64,000 bases of DNA from Streptomyces iranensis (GTDB taxonomy: Bacteria; Actinomycetota; Actinomycetes; Streptomycetales; Streptomycetaceae). This document shows positions 7,959-16,140 of the stretch, in pieces; position 1 is the stretch's first letter, and every line of letters starts with the position of its first letter. The stretch is taken from the NCBI RefSeq assembly GCF_017874715.1, contig NZ_JAGGLR010000025.1:158693-222692 (forward strand), given 5' to 3'. The position numbers and the translations under genes were made by a program. The notes beneath the pieces were generated by a model. The model saw only the letters and a program-made list of their open reading frames with translations, searched no databases and was not told the origin of the DNA.

Positions 7959-7988
7959 CGCTGCCGTGGACGAGGCGCTGCGGCAGCG
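7959..7988 (+). terminator. Hairpin after the sugar-acid cluster
   Basis: CGCTGCCG at 7959-7966 pairs with CGGCAGCG at 7981-7988 around a 14-base loop, immediately after the dehydratase stop. It is a plausible terminator without a U-tract. Confidence 0.5.
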
Positions 7989-8080
7989 TCACGCTCCTTG
8001 TAGGATTACATGATCACGAGGCTCGTTCGCTGTGTCTTCATGGGGGTGACCTGCCTCCCTTCGTGTGAAAATGTGGAAGT

Positions 8081-9544
8081 ATGCAATTCCTTGAGCCCGG
8101 TACCGGACGCTACGTAAAGTCATCTCCGGCTCCCTACGACCTGACGTACGACGATGTGTTCATGGTGCCGAGCCGTTCCGCGGTCGGCTCCCGCCAGGGA
8201 GTGGACCTGTCGGCCCCCGACGGCACCGGCACCACCATCCCGCTCGTCGTCGCCAACATGACCGCGATCGCCGGCCGCCGCATGGCCGAGACGGTCGCCC
8301 GGCGCGGTGGCCTCGTCGTCATCCCGCAGGACATCCCGATCGACGTCGTCACCGACGTGGTCCGCTGGGTCAAGAGCCGCCATCTGGTGCTGGACACCCC
8401 GATCGTCCTCGCCCCGACCGGCACCGTCGCCGACGCGCTGTCGCTGCTGCCCAAGCGGGCACACGGCGCGGGCGTGGTGGTCGAGGACGGGCGTCCGGTG
8501 GGCGTGGTGACCGAGTCCGACCTGACCGGGGTGGACCGCTTCACCCAGCTGTCCGAGGTGATGTCGCGGGAGCTGATGGTGCTCGACGCCGACATCGACC
8601 CCCAGGAGGCGTTCAGCCGCCTCGACGCCGCCCACCGCAAGCTGGCCCCCGCCGTGGACGCGGACGGAAAGCTGGTCGGCATCCTGAGCCGCAAGGGAGC
8701 GCTGCGCGCGACGCTCTACACGCCCGCGGTGGACGCGGCGGGCCGGCTGCGGATCGCGGCCGCCGTCGGGGTCAACGGCGATGTGGAGGGCCGTACGAAG
8801 GCGCTCCTCGACGCCGGGGTGGACACCCTCGTCGTGGACACCGCCCACGGCCACCAGGAGTCGATGATCAGCGCGCTCAAGGCGGTCCGAGGCCTGGGCC
8901 CGCGGGTGCCGGTGGTGGCGGGCAACGTGGTCGCCGCAGAGGGGGTGCGTGATCTCATCGGGGCCGGTGCCGACATCGTCAAGGTCGGCGTCGGGCCGGG
9001 CGCCATGTGCACCACCCGCATGATGACCGGCGTGGGCCGGCCGCAGTTCTCCGCGGTGATGGAATGCGCCGCCGAGGCGCGGAAGTTCGGCAAGCACATC
9101 TGGGCGGACGGCGGTATCCGGCACCCCCGCGACGTCGCCATGGCGCTGGCCGCCGGGGCGTCCAACGTCATGGTCGGCTCCTGGTTCGCGGGCACGTACG
9201 AGTCGCCCGGCGACCTCCAGCACACCGCCGACGGCCGTCCGTACAAGGAGAGCTTCGGCATGGCCTCGGCGCGCGCGGTGCGCAATCGCACCAGCGAGGA
9301 GTCGGCGTACGAGCGGGCCCGCAAGGGGCTCTTCGAGGAGGGCATCTCCACCTCGCGGATGTTCCTGGACCCGGCCCGGCCGGGCGTCGAGGACCTGATC
9401 GACTCGATCGTCGCGGGCGTGCGCAGCTCCTGCACCTACGCGGGCGCGGGGTCGCTGGAGGAGTTCCACGAGCGGGCCGTTGTCGGCGTCCAGAGCGCCG
9501 CGGGGTACGCCGAGGGCAAGCCCCTCCACGCCTCCTGGGACTAA
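8081..9544 (+). CDS. guaB1: GuaB1-family IMP dehydrogenase-related protein, probable GMP reductase
   Basis: A 487-residue TIM-barrel enzyme with a CBS-domain pair inserted at roughly 95-215 (LSEVMSRELMVLDADIDP...). The catalytic loop is GPGAMCTTRMMTG with Cys310; the phosphate-binding segment is WADGGIRHPRDVAMALAAGASNVMVGS. Actinobacteria carry this paralogue beside true GuaB, and the mycobacterial protein has been shown to act as a GMP reductase (GMP to IMP), so that role is preferred over IMP dehydrogenase. It is a single gene between a hairpin and a convergent terminator, consistent with a housekeeping purine-salvage enzyme. Confidence 0.88.
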   Translation: MQFLEPGTGRYVKSSPAPYDLTYDDVFMVPSRSAVGSRQGVDLSAPDGTGTTIPLVVANMTAIAGRRMAETVARRGGLVVIPQDIPIDVVTDVVRWVKSRHLVLDTPIVLAPTGTVADALSLLPKRAHGAGVVVEDGRPVGVVTESDLTGVDRFTQLSEVMSRELMVLDADIDPQEAFSRLDAAHRKLAPAVDADGKLVGILSRKGALRATLYTPAVDAAGRLRIAAAVGVNGDVEGRTKALLDAGVDTLVVDTAHGHQESMISALKAVRGLGPRVPVVAGNVVAAEGVRDLIGAGADIVKVGVGPGAMCTTRMMTGVGRPQFSAVMECAAEARKFGKHIWADGGIRHPRDVAMALAAGASNVMVGSWFAGTYESPGDLQHTADGRPYKESFGMASARAVRNRTSEESAYERARKGLFEEGISTSRMFLDPARPGVEDLIDSIVAGVRSSCTYAGAGSLEEFHERAVVGVQSAAGYAEGKPLHASWD

Positions 9545-9582
9545 CCCTCAGCGGTTCGATCCGGGGGCTTGGGTCTTCCGGC

Positions 9583-9660
9583 AGGGGGCACCTCCCAGCG
9601 GTAGCTGGGGGAGACTTATGCGCCCCGGAGGGGGCACCTCCCAGCGGTAGCTGGGGGAGA
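9583..9660. repeat. Two copies of a 32-bp Streptomyces-type hairpin repeat
   Basis: The unit starting AGGGGGCACCTCCCAGC and ending GTAGCTGGGGGAG occurs at 9583-9614 and 9629-9660, and again at 20627-20657. The core CTCCCAGC-GGTA-GCTGGGGGAG folds as a hairpin. Both sites lie between the 3' ends of convergent genes. Confidence 0.85.
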
Positions 9661-9683
9661 ACCGAGCCCTCAAAAAAGGGGCG

Positions 9684-9720
9684 CCACAGCCCCACTCGGC
9701 TCGGGTGAGTGGGGCTGTGG
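9684..9720. terminator. Bidirectional terminator between guaB1 and the DUF2637 gene
   Basis: A perfect 14-bp stem (CCACAGCCCCACTC at 9684-9697 and its complement at 9707-9720) has a 9-base loop. On the minus strand the stem is followed by a run of six T (CAAAAAAGG at 9671-9679), making it a classic intrinsic terminator for the leftward gene. Confidence 0.9.
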
Positions 9721-9741
9721 TGGTTGTGGTGCGACGGTGCC

Positions 9742-10515
9742 TCATCTCGCCATTCCACGCTGCTCACCCCGGGTGCGGGGCAGTGCGTGGCGTGGCGGGC
9801 TGGTGAGGGTGATCTGCCGCACCAGCTGGTGGAACGAGACCAGCGCGGCGACCGGGGGAAGGCCGGCCACGGCCATGCTGGGCGCGTTCCTCGGGGCGTG
9901 GGCCACGCACAGGAACACCGCGATGGTGGAGAAGAGCACCACCACGGCCCATGAGTGCGCCGCGCCCCGCCGGTGCAGGGCGGCCCGCAGCACCGACAGC
10001 GAGGCGACCAGCCAGGGTCCGTAGACCAGCAGGGGCCACCACGCCGCCATGGACTCCGAGGTGCTCGGGGAGGCCAGATAGCGCAGCGGGCGATAGGAGA
10101 TCATTCCGCCGAGCACGCTCAGCATGGCGACGATGATCGTGGTGACCGCCGCGAAGATCAGGCTGATCACATTCAGCCACGGCATCGTCGGCAGCCGGAA
10201 GCGGACCCGGCGGCGCTTGCCGCGCCCCCGCACATGCGCGGGGGCGGGGGCGGGGGCTCGCAGCGGGGCGACCGGCGGTCCGATGGGGCCGGTGGTGTGC
10301 ACCGCCTCCTCGGCGGAGGACGTCTGGAGCAGCCGGGCCAGGTCCCCCTCCAGATCCCAGCGACCCTCGATGGTCTCCGGGTCGGGCAGGGGGAAAGGAT
10401 TCATCTCATAATCGGCTGCCACCTCGAACCGGTCCCCGGGAGGGGGCGCGGGGGCGGTCCGGTGGCCGGTGGGAGGGGGCCCGTAGCCGCCCGGCCTCGG
10501 CTCGGTGTACGTCAT
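9742..10515 (-). CDS. DUF2637 domain membrane protein (SpdB-like)
   Basis: A 257-residue protein with a proline-rich, disordered N-terminus (to about residue 95), a basic patch (RGRGKRRRVRFRL), then four predicted membrane helices starting at LNVISLIFAAVTTIIVAM. This architecture matches actinobacterial DUF2637 proteins; relatives occur near plasmid-transfer spd genes but many are chromosomal with no known role. The ATG at 10515 overlaps the stop of the upstream small gene (ATGA), so translation is coupled. It ends at the strong terminator at 9684-9720. Confidence 0.85.
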   Translation of the reverse strand: MTYTEPRPGGYGPPPTGHRTAPAPPPGDRFEVAADYEMNPFPLPDPETIEGRWDLEGDLARLLQTSSAEEAVHTTGPIGPPVAPLRAPAPAPAHVRGRGKRRRVRFRLPTMPWLNVISLIFAAVTTIIVAMLSVLGGMISYRPLRYLASPSTSESMAAWWPLLVYGPWLVASLSVLRAALHRRGAAHSWAVVVLFSTIAVFLCVAHAPRNAPSMAVAGLPPVAALVSFHQLVRQITLTSPPRHALPRTRGEQRGMAR

Positions 10516-10718
10516 GCCTTGACGCCCGGTTCTGTGGTATTGGAGCGCTGGAGGAAGTCCGCCTCGATCCGGCCCAGCGTCCGGATGAAGTCCTCCCACA
10601 CTCTCGCGCAGTATTCGAGCGGGTAGCGCTCGCTGTCACCCCCCTGGTCACGAGGCCGGAACACCGGTTCGGCACCGAGGGGGGAGTGATCGGGTGGTTG
10701 CAGACTGTCAGTGGTCAC
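10512..10718 (-). CDS. Small hypothetical protein coupled to the DUF2637 gene
   Basis: A 68-residue soluble acidic protein starting at GTG 10718 (MTTDSLQPPDHSPLGAEPVF) with GGTGGGG upstream. The middle is helix-prone (YCARVWEDFIRTLGRIEADF). No family is recognised. Its TGA overlaps the DUF2637 start codon, which argues that it is real and expressed stoichiometrically with that membrane protein. Confidence 0.7.
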   Translation of the reverse strand: MTTDSLQPPDHSPLGAEPVFRPRDQGGDSERYPLEYCARVWEDFIRTLGRIEADFLQRSNTTEPGVKA

Positions 10719-10794
10719 GTCCCCACCAACGACCGCTAAAATGGTGCAGTATCGCGGCATTCGGGTGAAACGCGCGCTGACAAGCTCAGTGTTT

Positions 10795-10890
10795 CGCAAC
10801 GATTCACCGTCGGGCGCCCCCGTGCGCAACGTTGCGACACGTATGCGCAACCATGGTCCATTACGGCCGTCGGCGGACGGCTCATAGGGT
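10795..10890. promoter_or_regulatory. CGCAAC box cluster and promoter upstream of the permease-Lrp operon
   Basis: CGCAAC occurs at 10795-10800, as the left arm of a perfect 12-bp palindrome CGCAACGTTGCG at 10825-10836, and at 10846-10851. A -10-like TAGGGT lies at 10885-10890, leaving a roughly 120-base leader before the permease. Arrays of this kind suit Lrp/AsnC octamers, and such a regulator is encoded in the operon. The 300-base gap 10719-11018 holds no gene. Confidence 0.55.
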
Positions 10891-11018
10891 CTTGCGCTGA
10901 CGTGGAGTGGCGGAGACCGGCTGCTCGGCGATTCCCACCTGCGGGTTTCCTTCCCGGGTACCCGTATGTCCGCAGCCGGTCGCCACCACCTGATGGCAGC
11001 GATTAAGGAGCCACCCAA

Positions 11019-12491
11019 GTGTTGGAGCACGGCGCAGCACCGCCCGCCACCCCGCAACCGGAACCAGACCCTCCGGTCGGCGGGCTGGGCGCCCGGCTGA
11101 TGCGGCGCAAGCCGGTGGAGCGGCTGGTCGCCGAGGGCGGCCAGGGCGAGGGCGGAAGCCTCCGGCGCTCGATGGGCGTATGGCAGCTCACCATGATCAG
11201 CATCGGCGCCACCCTGGGCACCGGCATCTTCGTGGTGCTCGGCGAGGCGGTGCCGGATGCGGGCCCCGCGGTCATCGTGTCGTTCGTCATAGCCGGGCTT
11301 ACCGCGCTGTTCTCCGCGCTGTCGTACGCCGAGCTGGCGGGCACCATCCCGGTCTCCGGCTCCTCCTACTCGTACGCCTACGCCACCATGGGCGAGCTGA
11401 TCGCCTGGGTCTGCGGCTGGTGTCTGATCCTGGAGTACGGCGTCTCGGTGGCGGCCGTGGCCGTCGGCTGGGGCGAGTACCTCAACGAACTGCTCGACGG
11501 CACCCTCGGGATCACCATCCCCGACGCGCTGGCCGCCCCGCCCGGGGACGGCGGGATCTTCAATCTGCCCGCGCTGCTCGTGGTGCTGCTGGCCATGGCG
11601 TTCCTGCTGGGCGGCGCCAAGGAGAGCGCCCGTGCCAACGCGATCATGGTGGGAGTGAAGATCGCGGCGCTGATCCTCTTCTGCGCCGTCGCCTTCACCG
11701 GCATCCGGGCCGGTAACTACACCCCGTTCATGCCGCTGGGCATGGCGGGCGTCAGCGCCGCCGGCGCCACCCTCTTCTTCTCCTACATCGGCTTCGACGC
11801 CGCCTCCACGGCCGGTGAGGAGGCCAAGAACCCCCAGCGCGACCTGCCCCGCGCGATCATGCTCTCGCTGATCATCGTCACCGCGCTGTACTGCCTGGTG
11901 GCCGCCGTGGCGGTGGGCGCCCTGCCGTGGAAGAAGTTCTCCGGCTCCGAGGCCGCGCTCGCCTCGATCATGAAGGATGTCACCGGACAGAACTTCTGGG
12001 CCGTGCTGCTGGCGGCCGGCGCGGTGATCGCGATCGCCTCCGTGGTGCTGACCGTGCTCTACGGGCAGACCCGCATCCTCTTCGCGATGTCCCGGGACGG
12101 GCTGGTGCCCAAGGTCTTCTCCACGGTCCACGCCCGGACCGGGGTACCCCGCGCCAACACCGTCATCGTCTCGCTCTTCTGCGGTGTCCTCGCCGCCGCG
12201 ATCCCGCTCGGCCAGCTCGCCGACGCCACCAGCATCGGCACGCTCTTCGCCTTCGCCCTGGTCAACATCGCCGTGATCCTGCTGCGCCGGAACCGGCCCG
12301 ACATGCCCCGGACCTTCCGGGTGCCGCTGTCCCCGCTCTTCCCGCTGATCGGCTTCGCGCTGTGCCTGTGGATGATGGGCAGCCTGCAGTTCGTGACCTG
12401 GGTGGTCTTCGGCGTGTGGATGGCCGTCGGCCTTGTGCTGTACTTCGGATACGGCATGCGCCGATCCCGACTGGCCACAGCAGAGAAGTGA
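11019..12491 (+). CDS. APC-family amino acid permease
   Basis: A 490-residue transporter with about 12 membrane helices. Helix 1 carries the APC substrate-binding signature (GATLGTGIFVVLGEAVP), and the loop motif GFDAASTAGEEAKNPQRDLP is typical of the cationic amino-acid transporter branch (YfnA/CAT-like). The GTG at 11019 follows AAGGAG with an 8-base spacer. The Lrp/AsnC gene begins 10 bases after the stop, so permease and regulator form one operon. Substrate is not determinable; basic or branched amino acids are reasonable guesses. Confidence 0.88.
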   Translation: MLEHGAAPPATPQPEPDPPVGGLGARLMRRKPVERLVAEGGQGEGGSLRRSMGVWQLTMISIGATLGTGIFVVLGEAVPDAGPAVIVSFVIAGLTALFSALSYAELAGTIPVSGSSYSYAYATMGELIAWVCGWCLILEYGVSVAAVAVGWGEYLNELLDGTLGITIPDALAAPPGDGGIFNLPALLVVLLAMAFLLGGAKESARANAIMVGVKIAALILFCAVAFTGIRAGNYTPFMPLGMAGVSAAGATLFFSYIGFDAASTAGEEAKNPQRDLPRAIMLSLIIVTALYCLVAAVAVGALPWKKFSGSEAALASIMKDVTGQNFWAVLLAAGAVIAIASVVLTVLYGQTRILFAMSRDGLVPKVFSTVHARTGVPRANTVIVSLFCGVLAAAIPLGQLADATSIGTLFAFALVNIAVILLRRNRPDMPRTFRVPLSPLFPLIGFALCLWMMGSLQFVTWVVFGVWMAVGLVLYFGYGMRRSRLATAEK

Positions 12492-12501
12492 TTGCCCCAC
12501 A

Positions 12502-12957
12502 GTGCGACTGAACGATCTCGATGAACGCATCGTCCACGCCCTCGCCGAGGACGCCCGCCGCTCCTACGCCGACATCGGCGAAATCGTCGGGCTGTCCGCG
12601 CCCGCGGTCAAACGGCGGGTGGACCGGCTGCGCGCGGAGGGAGCCATCACCGGCTTCACGGTGCGGGTCGACCCGGTGGCGCTGGGCTGGGAGACCGAGG
12701 GCTTCATCGAGCTCTTCTGCCGCCACAACACCTCGCCGAACGACATCCGCCGGGGCCTGTCGCGCTACCCCGAGGTGGTGTCCGCGTCCACCGTCACCGG
12801 TGACGCGGACGCCGTCGTCCAGGTCTTCGCCGCGGATATGCGCCACTTCGAGCGGGTGCTGGAGCGGATTGCGGGGGAGCCGTTCGTGGAGCGCACGAAG
12901 TCTGTGCTGGTGCTGTCGCCCTTGCTGCGGAGATTCAGCTCGGGCGCCCCTACGTAG
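12502..12957 (+). CDS. Lrp/AsnC-family transcriptional regulator
   Basis: A 151-residue feast/famine regulator. The N-terminal HTH is RSYADIGEIVGLSAPAVKRR (about 20-39), and the C-terminal RAM-type effector domain follows (PEVVSASTVTGDADAVVQVF). The GTG at 12502 gives the canonical N-terminus (MRLNDLDERIVHALAEDAR). It is downstream of and co-transcribed with the permease, so it likely senses the transported amino acid and binds the CGCAAC boxes upstream. The following region is degenerate sequence with no terminator of note. Confidence 0.9.
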   Translation: MRLNDLDERIVHALAEDARRSYADIGEIVGLSAPAVKRRVDRLRAEGAITGFTVRVDPVALGWETEGFIELFCRHNTSPNDIRRGLSRYPEVVSASTVTGDADAVVQVFAADMRHFERVLERIAGEPFVERTKSVLVLSPLLRRFSSGAPT

Positions 12958-13091
12958 GCGCTCCGCTGGGTGCGCTGATCGACGGGGGTGCCCCGACCTG
13001 CCGGTGAGCGTCCGCGGCGTCGTTGTGGCCGGGCGCGCCCACGCGGCGGAGCCGCACATCGAGACAGCCCCGCGCCGCCGCGGCCGGGGCG

Positions 13092-13428
13092 TGCCCGCGG
13101 GCCCCGGATCGGTGGGACTGCGTCCAGCAGCGGCAGAAGCTGGGTGCCGTCATGCCGGTTGCCGCCGGTGAGCGTGACGGCGAGCGGGGTCCCGCGACGG
13201 TCGACGATCACATGGTGTTTCGAGCCGGGGCGGGCCCGGTCGACAGGCGAGGGGCCGACGTGATCCCCCTTTGAGGGCCCGGACGTGCGAGCCGTCCACG
13301 GCGCAGTCGTCCAGGTCCAGGAGGTCGTTGCGGCGCGACTCGCTGAGCAGGGCGGCGTGCAGGCGAGGCCATACACCGGCTTCGGTCCAGCGGAGCTACC
13401 CACTCCCACAGGTCGTCAGGAACAAGAT
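13092..13428 (-). pseudogene. Degraded IS5-family-like transposase
   Basis: Three transposase pieces survive in different frames on the minus strand: an N-terminal DLVPDDLWEWVAPL (13428 leftward), then LLSESRRNDLLDLDDCAVDGS...RALKGG, then after a frameshift near 13270 the DDE-region text VIVDRRGTPLAVTLTGGNRHD with DAVPPIRG. The segment between the first and second pieces is deleted, and the left end is interrupted by a genomic hairpin repeat at 13040-13062. No intact ends or target duplications were found. The flanks 12958-13091 and 13429-13499 show nothing else. Confidence 0.85.
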
Positions 13429-13499
13429 CAGCACGCACCCGCGCACCAGAGATTCCGTAGCTAGCGGGAATCAGGGGTGTTGGTCTCACCTGACCAGCG

Positions 13500-14453
13500 T
13501 CAGAGGCCAGGCGTGAGTGCCGTGAGATCGATGACGGTCTTCCCGCGGCGCGGGCCCGTCCCCGCCGCCGCGTGTGCTTCGGCCGCCTGGCCGGCCGGGA
13601 AGACCGCCTGGACCGGTACGTGGAACAGTCCCTTTTCGGCGAGATCCGCAGCGACGGCGAGTCCGTGGCGCCCGTCGGGCTGGCCGCCGAACTGGCCGAG
13701 GGAGAGGCGCACCTCACGGCTGGGGCCGGTGAAATCCGCCAGGGTGACCACCGACTGAGGTCCGTTGGTGAGACGGATGAGTTCATCGAGCGAGCCGGCT
13801 CCGGCCACGTCGAGCGCGCGGTCGACGCGTGAGATGCCCAGCGCGCGAACCCGCTCGGGCAGGCCAGGCCCGTAGGGCAGGGGGGTCGCGCCGAGACCGG
13901 AGAGGAATTCTTCGCTGCCGGGGCGGCCGGTCCCGACGACACGGGCTCCGCGAGCCACGGCCAGCTGCAGGGCGATGCTCCCGACACCACCCGTCGCGCC
14001 GTCGATCAGCAATGTCGTGTCCATCTCCTCGCGCACGCCGAGCAGGTCCAGAGCACGGGTCGCCGTCTCCGCGCCCGTCCCGGCGGCACCTGCCTCCTCC
14101 CAGGACAAAGCGGCCGGCTTCACCGCCCAGAACGCCAGGACGGCGAACTGCGCGCTCGCCCCGCCCAGTCGGGCGACATCGACGGCGCCGAACACTTCGT
14201 CCCCGACGGCAAAGCCTTCGACGCCCTCGCCGACCTCGTCGATCACGCCGGCCGCGTCCACGCCAGGGATGTGGGGCAGGGCAAGGCTGTCGCGTGAGGG
14301 TGATTCACCGGCCCGCAGCGCGAGGTCGACCGGCGAAACCGCGCTGGTGCGGACCGCGATGCGCACCTCGCCCGGTCCTGCGTGCGGCTCGGGCGCGGAG
14401 CGGACGCCGAGTACGTCGGGAGAACCGAAACGGTCGAACTGTACTGCTTGCAT
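13500..14453 (-). CDS. NADP-dependent zinc-free alcohol dehydrogenase / quinone oxidoreductase
   Basis: A 317-residue medium-chain dehydrogenase with the GroES-like N-terminal fold and the nucleotide motif GATGGVGSIALQLA (about 149-162). The structural and catalytic zinc cysteines are absent, placing it with quinone oxidoreductase-type members. The ATG at 14453 is preferred over the GTG at 14459 because the GGAGAGG site would directly abut the GTG. It diverges from a TetR gene with a 17-bp palindrome between them, the usual layout for an inducible detoxifying reductase. Confidence 0.88.
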   Translation of the reverse strand: MQAVQFDRFGSPDVLGVRSAPEPHAGPGEVRIAVRTSAVSPVDLALRAGESPSRDSLALPHIPGVDAAGVIDEVGEGVEGFAVGDEVFGAVDVARLGGASAQFAVLAFWAVKPAALSWEEAGAAGTGAETATRALDLLGVREEMDTTLLIDGATGGVGSIALQLAVARGARVVGTGRPGSEEFLSGLGATPLPYGPGLPERVRALGISRVDRALDVAGAGSLDELIRLTNGPQSVVTLADFTGPSREVRLSLGQFGGQPDGRHGLAVAADLAEKGLFHVPVQAVFPAGQAAEAHAAAGTGPRRGKTVIDLTALTPGL

Positions 14454-14466
14454 GATCACCTCTCCG

Positions 14467-14483
14467 GCCCGGAATTTCCGGGC
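14467..14483. promoter_or_regulatory. Palindromic TetR operator candidate
   Basis: GCCCGGAA-T-TTCCGGGC is a perfect 8-1-8 palindrome in the 103-base gap between the divergent oxidoreductase and TetR starts, adjacent to the oxidoreductase ribosome-binding site. Confidence 0.65.
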
Positions 14484-14556
14484 GCCGCCACACGGTAGAC
14501 ATGGATGTGGAGCAGGTGTTCCGTATCAGGCTGAAGTGAGAATCGCGGAGATCGAA

Positions 14557-15153
14557 GTGACTCGGAAACCACGCATGGACGCTGAGCTCAACCGTCGCCG
14601 TATCATCGCCATCGCCCGCGCCGCCTTCGCCGACGAAGGGCTCGACCTGCCGATGCGGGAGATCGCCCGCCGCGCCGGTCTGGGCATCGCCACCGTCCAT
14701 CGGCACTTCCCGGCACGCACCGACCTCGTCACGGCCGCGCTCGCTGAGCTGGTCGCGGAATGCCGTGGGGACATGCAGGCATCTCTGGACGAGCCCGATC
14801 CCTGGCGCGCGCTCAGCGGCGCCGTGCATAAATTCGCGGAGCACCGGTTGCAGGACCGCGGGCTGAATGAGGCTCTGTTCGGTTCCCACCCGGCGGCGGC
14901 AGCCTTCGCTGTCGACCGCCGCGAACAGGCACGGGCAATGGAGCGGCTCGTAGACCGCGCCCGCGAGGCCGGTGCAGTGCGTCCGGACGTCACAGTGGAG
15001 GACGTACGCGTATGCCTCGGCGCCATTGCCTCGTTCCGTCTGGCGCACTCCGCCACAGACCTTCAGCGACTCGTCGAACTCCTCCTGATCGGGCTGGCAG
15101 CGGACGACAGCACATCCCCCGAGACTGAAACGATCAGTTGGTGCTTGCAATGA
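14557..15153 (+). CDS. TetR-family transcriptional regulator
   Basis: A 198-residue regulator: N-terminal HTH (MREIARRAGLGIATVHRHFP, about 34-53) and a variable helical ligand domain, with the SHPAAAAF stretch and a C-terminal segment (LAHSATDLQRLVELLLIGL) typical of TetR repressors of oxidoreductase genes. The start is taken as GTG 14557 (GCGGAG upstream); GTG 14536 and ATG 14575 are in-frame alternatives. It is divergent from the MDR oxidoreductase and presumed to repress it through the 14467-14483 palindrome. Confidence 0.88.
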   Translation: MTRKPRMDAELNRRRIIAIARAAFADEGLDLPMREIARRAGLGIATVHRHFPARTDLVTAALAELVAECRGDMQASLDEPDPWRALSGAVHKFAEHRLQDRGLNEALFGSHPAAAAFAVDRREQARAMERLVDRAREAGAVRPDVTVEDVRVCLGAIASFRLAHSATDLQRLVELLLIGLAADDSTSPETETISWCLQ

Positions 15154-15276
15154 ATCGCCGGGTACGGATCCCCATACGTCATGAATCGACGCCGGACGCA
15201 ATGAAGTCGTCTTGTTGGGCGATCCGGAGTCAACGTACTGTTTTTACGCCCGCACTCCTCCCCTCAAGGTCTGCCC

Positions 15277-16074
15277 ATGCCGCCGCTGCGCACCGCTCTG
15301 CTCCAGAACTCCGGTCACCCCGGCGACCCCGCCGGTAACCTCAAGGTCCTCGACGAGGCCGCCGCCCGCGCGGCCGCCGACGGCGCCGGGCTGCTGGTCA
15401 CCGCGGAGATGTTCCTCACGGGCTACGCCATCGGCGGCGGTGTGCGGGAGCTGGCCGAGCCGGCCGACGGGCCGAGCGGCCGGGCCGTGGCCGAGATCGC
15501 CGCGGCGCACGGGTTGGCGATCCTCTACGGCTACCCCGAGAGCCACGCGGGCGCGGTCCACAACTCCGCGCGGCTGGTGGGCGCGGACGGCAGCGAGCTG
15601 GCCAACTACCGCAAGACCCATCTCTACGGCTGCTTCGAGCGGGAGTCGTTCACTCCGGGGGAGGCCCCCGTCGTCCAGGCCACCATCGGCGAGCTGACCG
15701 TCGGCATCCTGGTCTGCTACGACGTGGAGTTCCCCGAGAACGTACGGGCCCACGCCCTGGCCGGGACCGATCTGCTGGTGGTGCCCACCGCGCAGATGCA
15801 CCCCTTCGAGTTCGTCGCCGAATCCCTGATTCCGGTGCGGGCCTTCGAGAGCCAGATGTACATCGCGTACGTCAACCGCAGCGGCCCCGAGGGCGAGTTC
15901 GACTTCGTCGGGCTGAGCTGTCTGGCCGGGCCCGACGGCGCCACCTGTCTGCGCGCCGGCCGCGGTGAGGAGCTCCTCCTCGGCGACGTCGACCCCAAAC
16001 TGCTGACGACCTCGCGCCGGATCAACCCGTATCTGCGCGACCGCCGCCCCGGTCTCTACACCTCCCTCAGCTGA
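15277..16074 (+). CDS. Nitrilase-superfamily carbon-nitrogen hydrolase (probable amidase)
   Basis: A 265-residue enzyme with the complete Glu-Lys-Cys triad: Glu44 (VTAEMFLTGY), Lys113 (NYRKTHLYG) and Cys147 (LVCYDVEFPE). Length and the absence of extra domains fit the aliphatic amidase/omega-amidase branches. It lies 66 bases before an amino-acid 2-monooxygenase-like flavoenzyme, with AAGGAG before that gene, so the two probably form an operon. A chemically coherent role is hydrolysis of the amide produced by the flavoenzyme to the free acid. Substrate remains unproven. Confidence 0.87.
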   Translation: MPPLRTALLQNSGHPGDPAGNLKVLDEAAARAAADGAGLLVTAEMFLTGYAIGGGVRELAEPADGPSGRAVAEIAAAHGLAILYGYPESHAGAVHNSARLVGADGSELANYRKTHLYGCFERESFTPGEAPVVQATIGELTVGILVCYDVEFPENVRAHALAGTDLLVVPTAQMHPFEFVAESLIPVRAFESQMYIAYVNRSGPEGEFDFVGLSCLAGPDGATCLRAGRGEELLLGDVDPKLLTTSRRINPYLRDRRPGLYTSLS

Positions 16075-16140
16075 TCCGTCCGGCCCCTGCCGCACCCGAA
16101 CCACCCTTTTGAGCACCAAGCAGCAAGGAGTCCGTACCCC

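Noticed and set aside
9742..10515. Integrated plasmid or conjugative element (DUF2637/SpdB-like protein)
   Set aside because: No integrase, tra, rep or attachment-site signals nearby; many chromosomal DUF2637 genes exist.
10512..12530. 672-codon minus-strand frame covering the APC permease
   Set aside because: Antisense shadow of a clear transporter; only its last 68 codons, after GTG 10718, are a believable gene.
12958..13499. Intact insertion sequence
   Set aside because: The transposase is frameshifted and internally deleted, and no terminal inverted repeats or target duplications were found.
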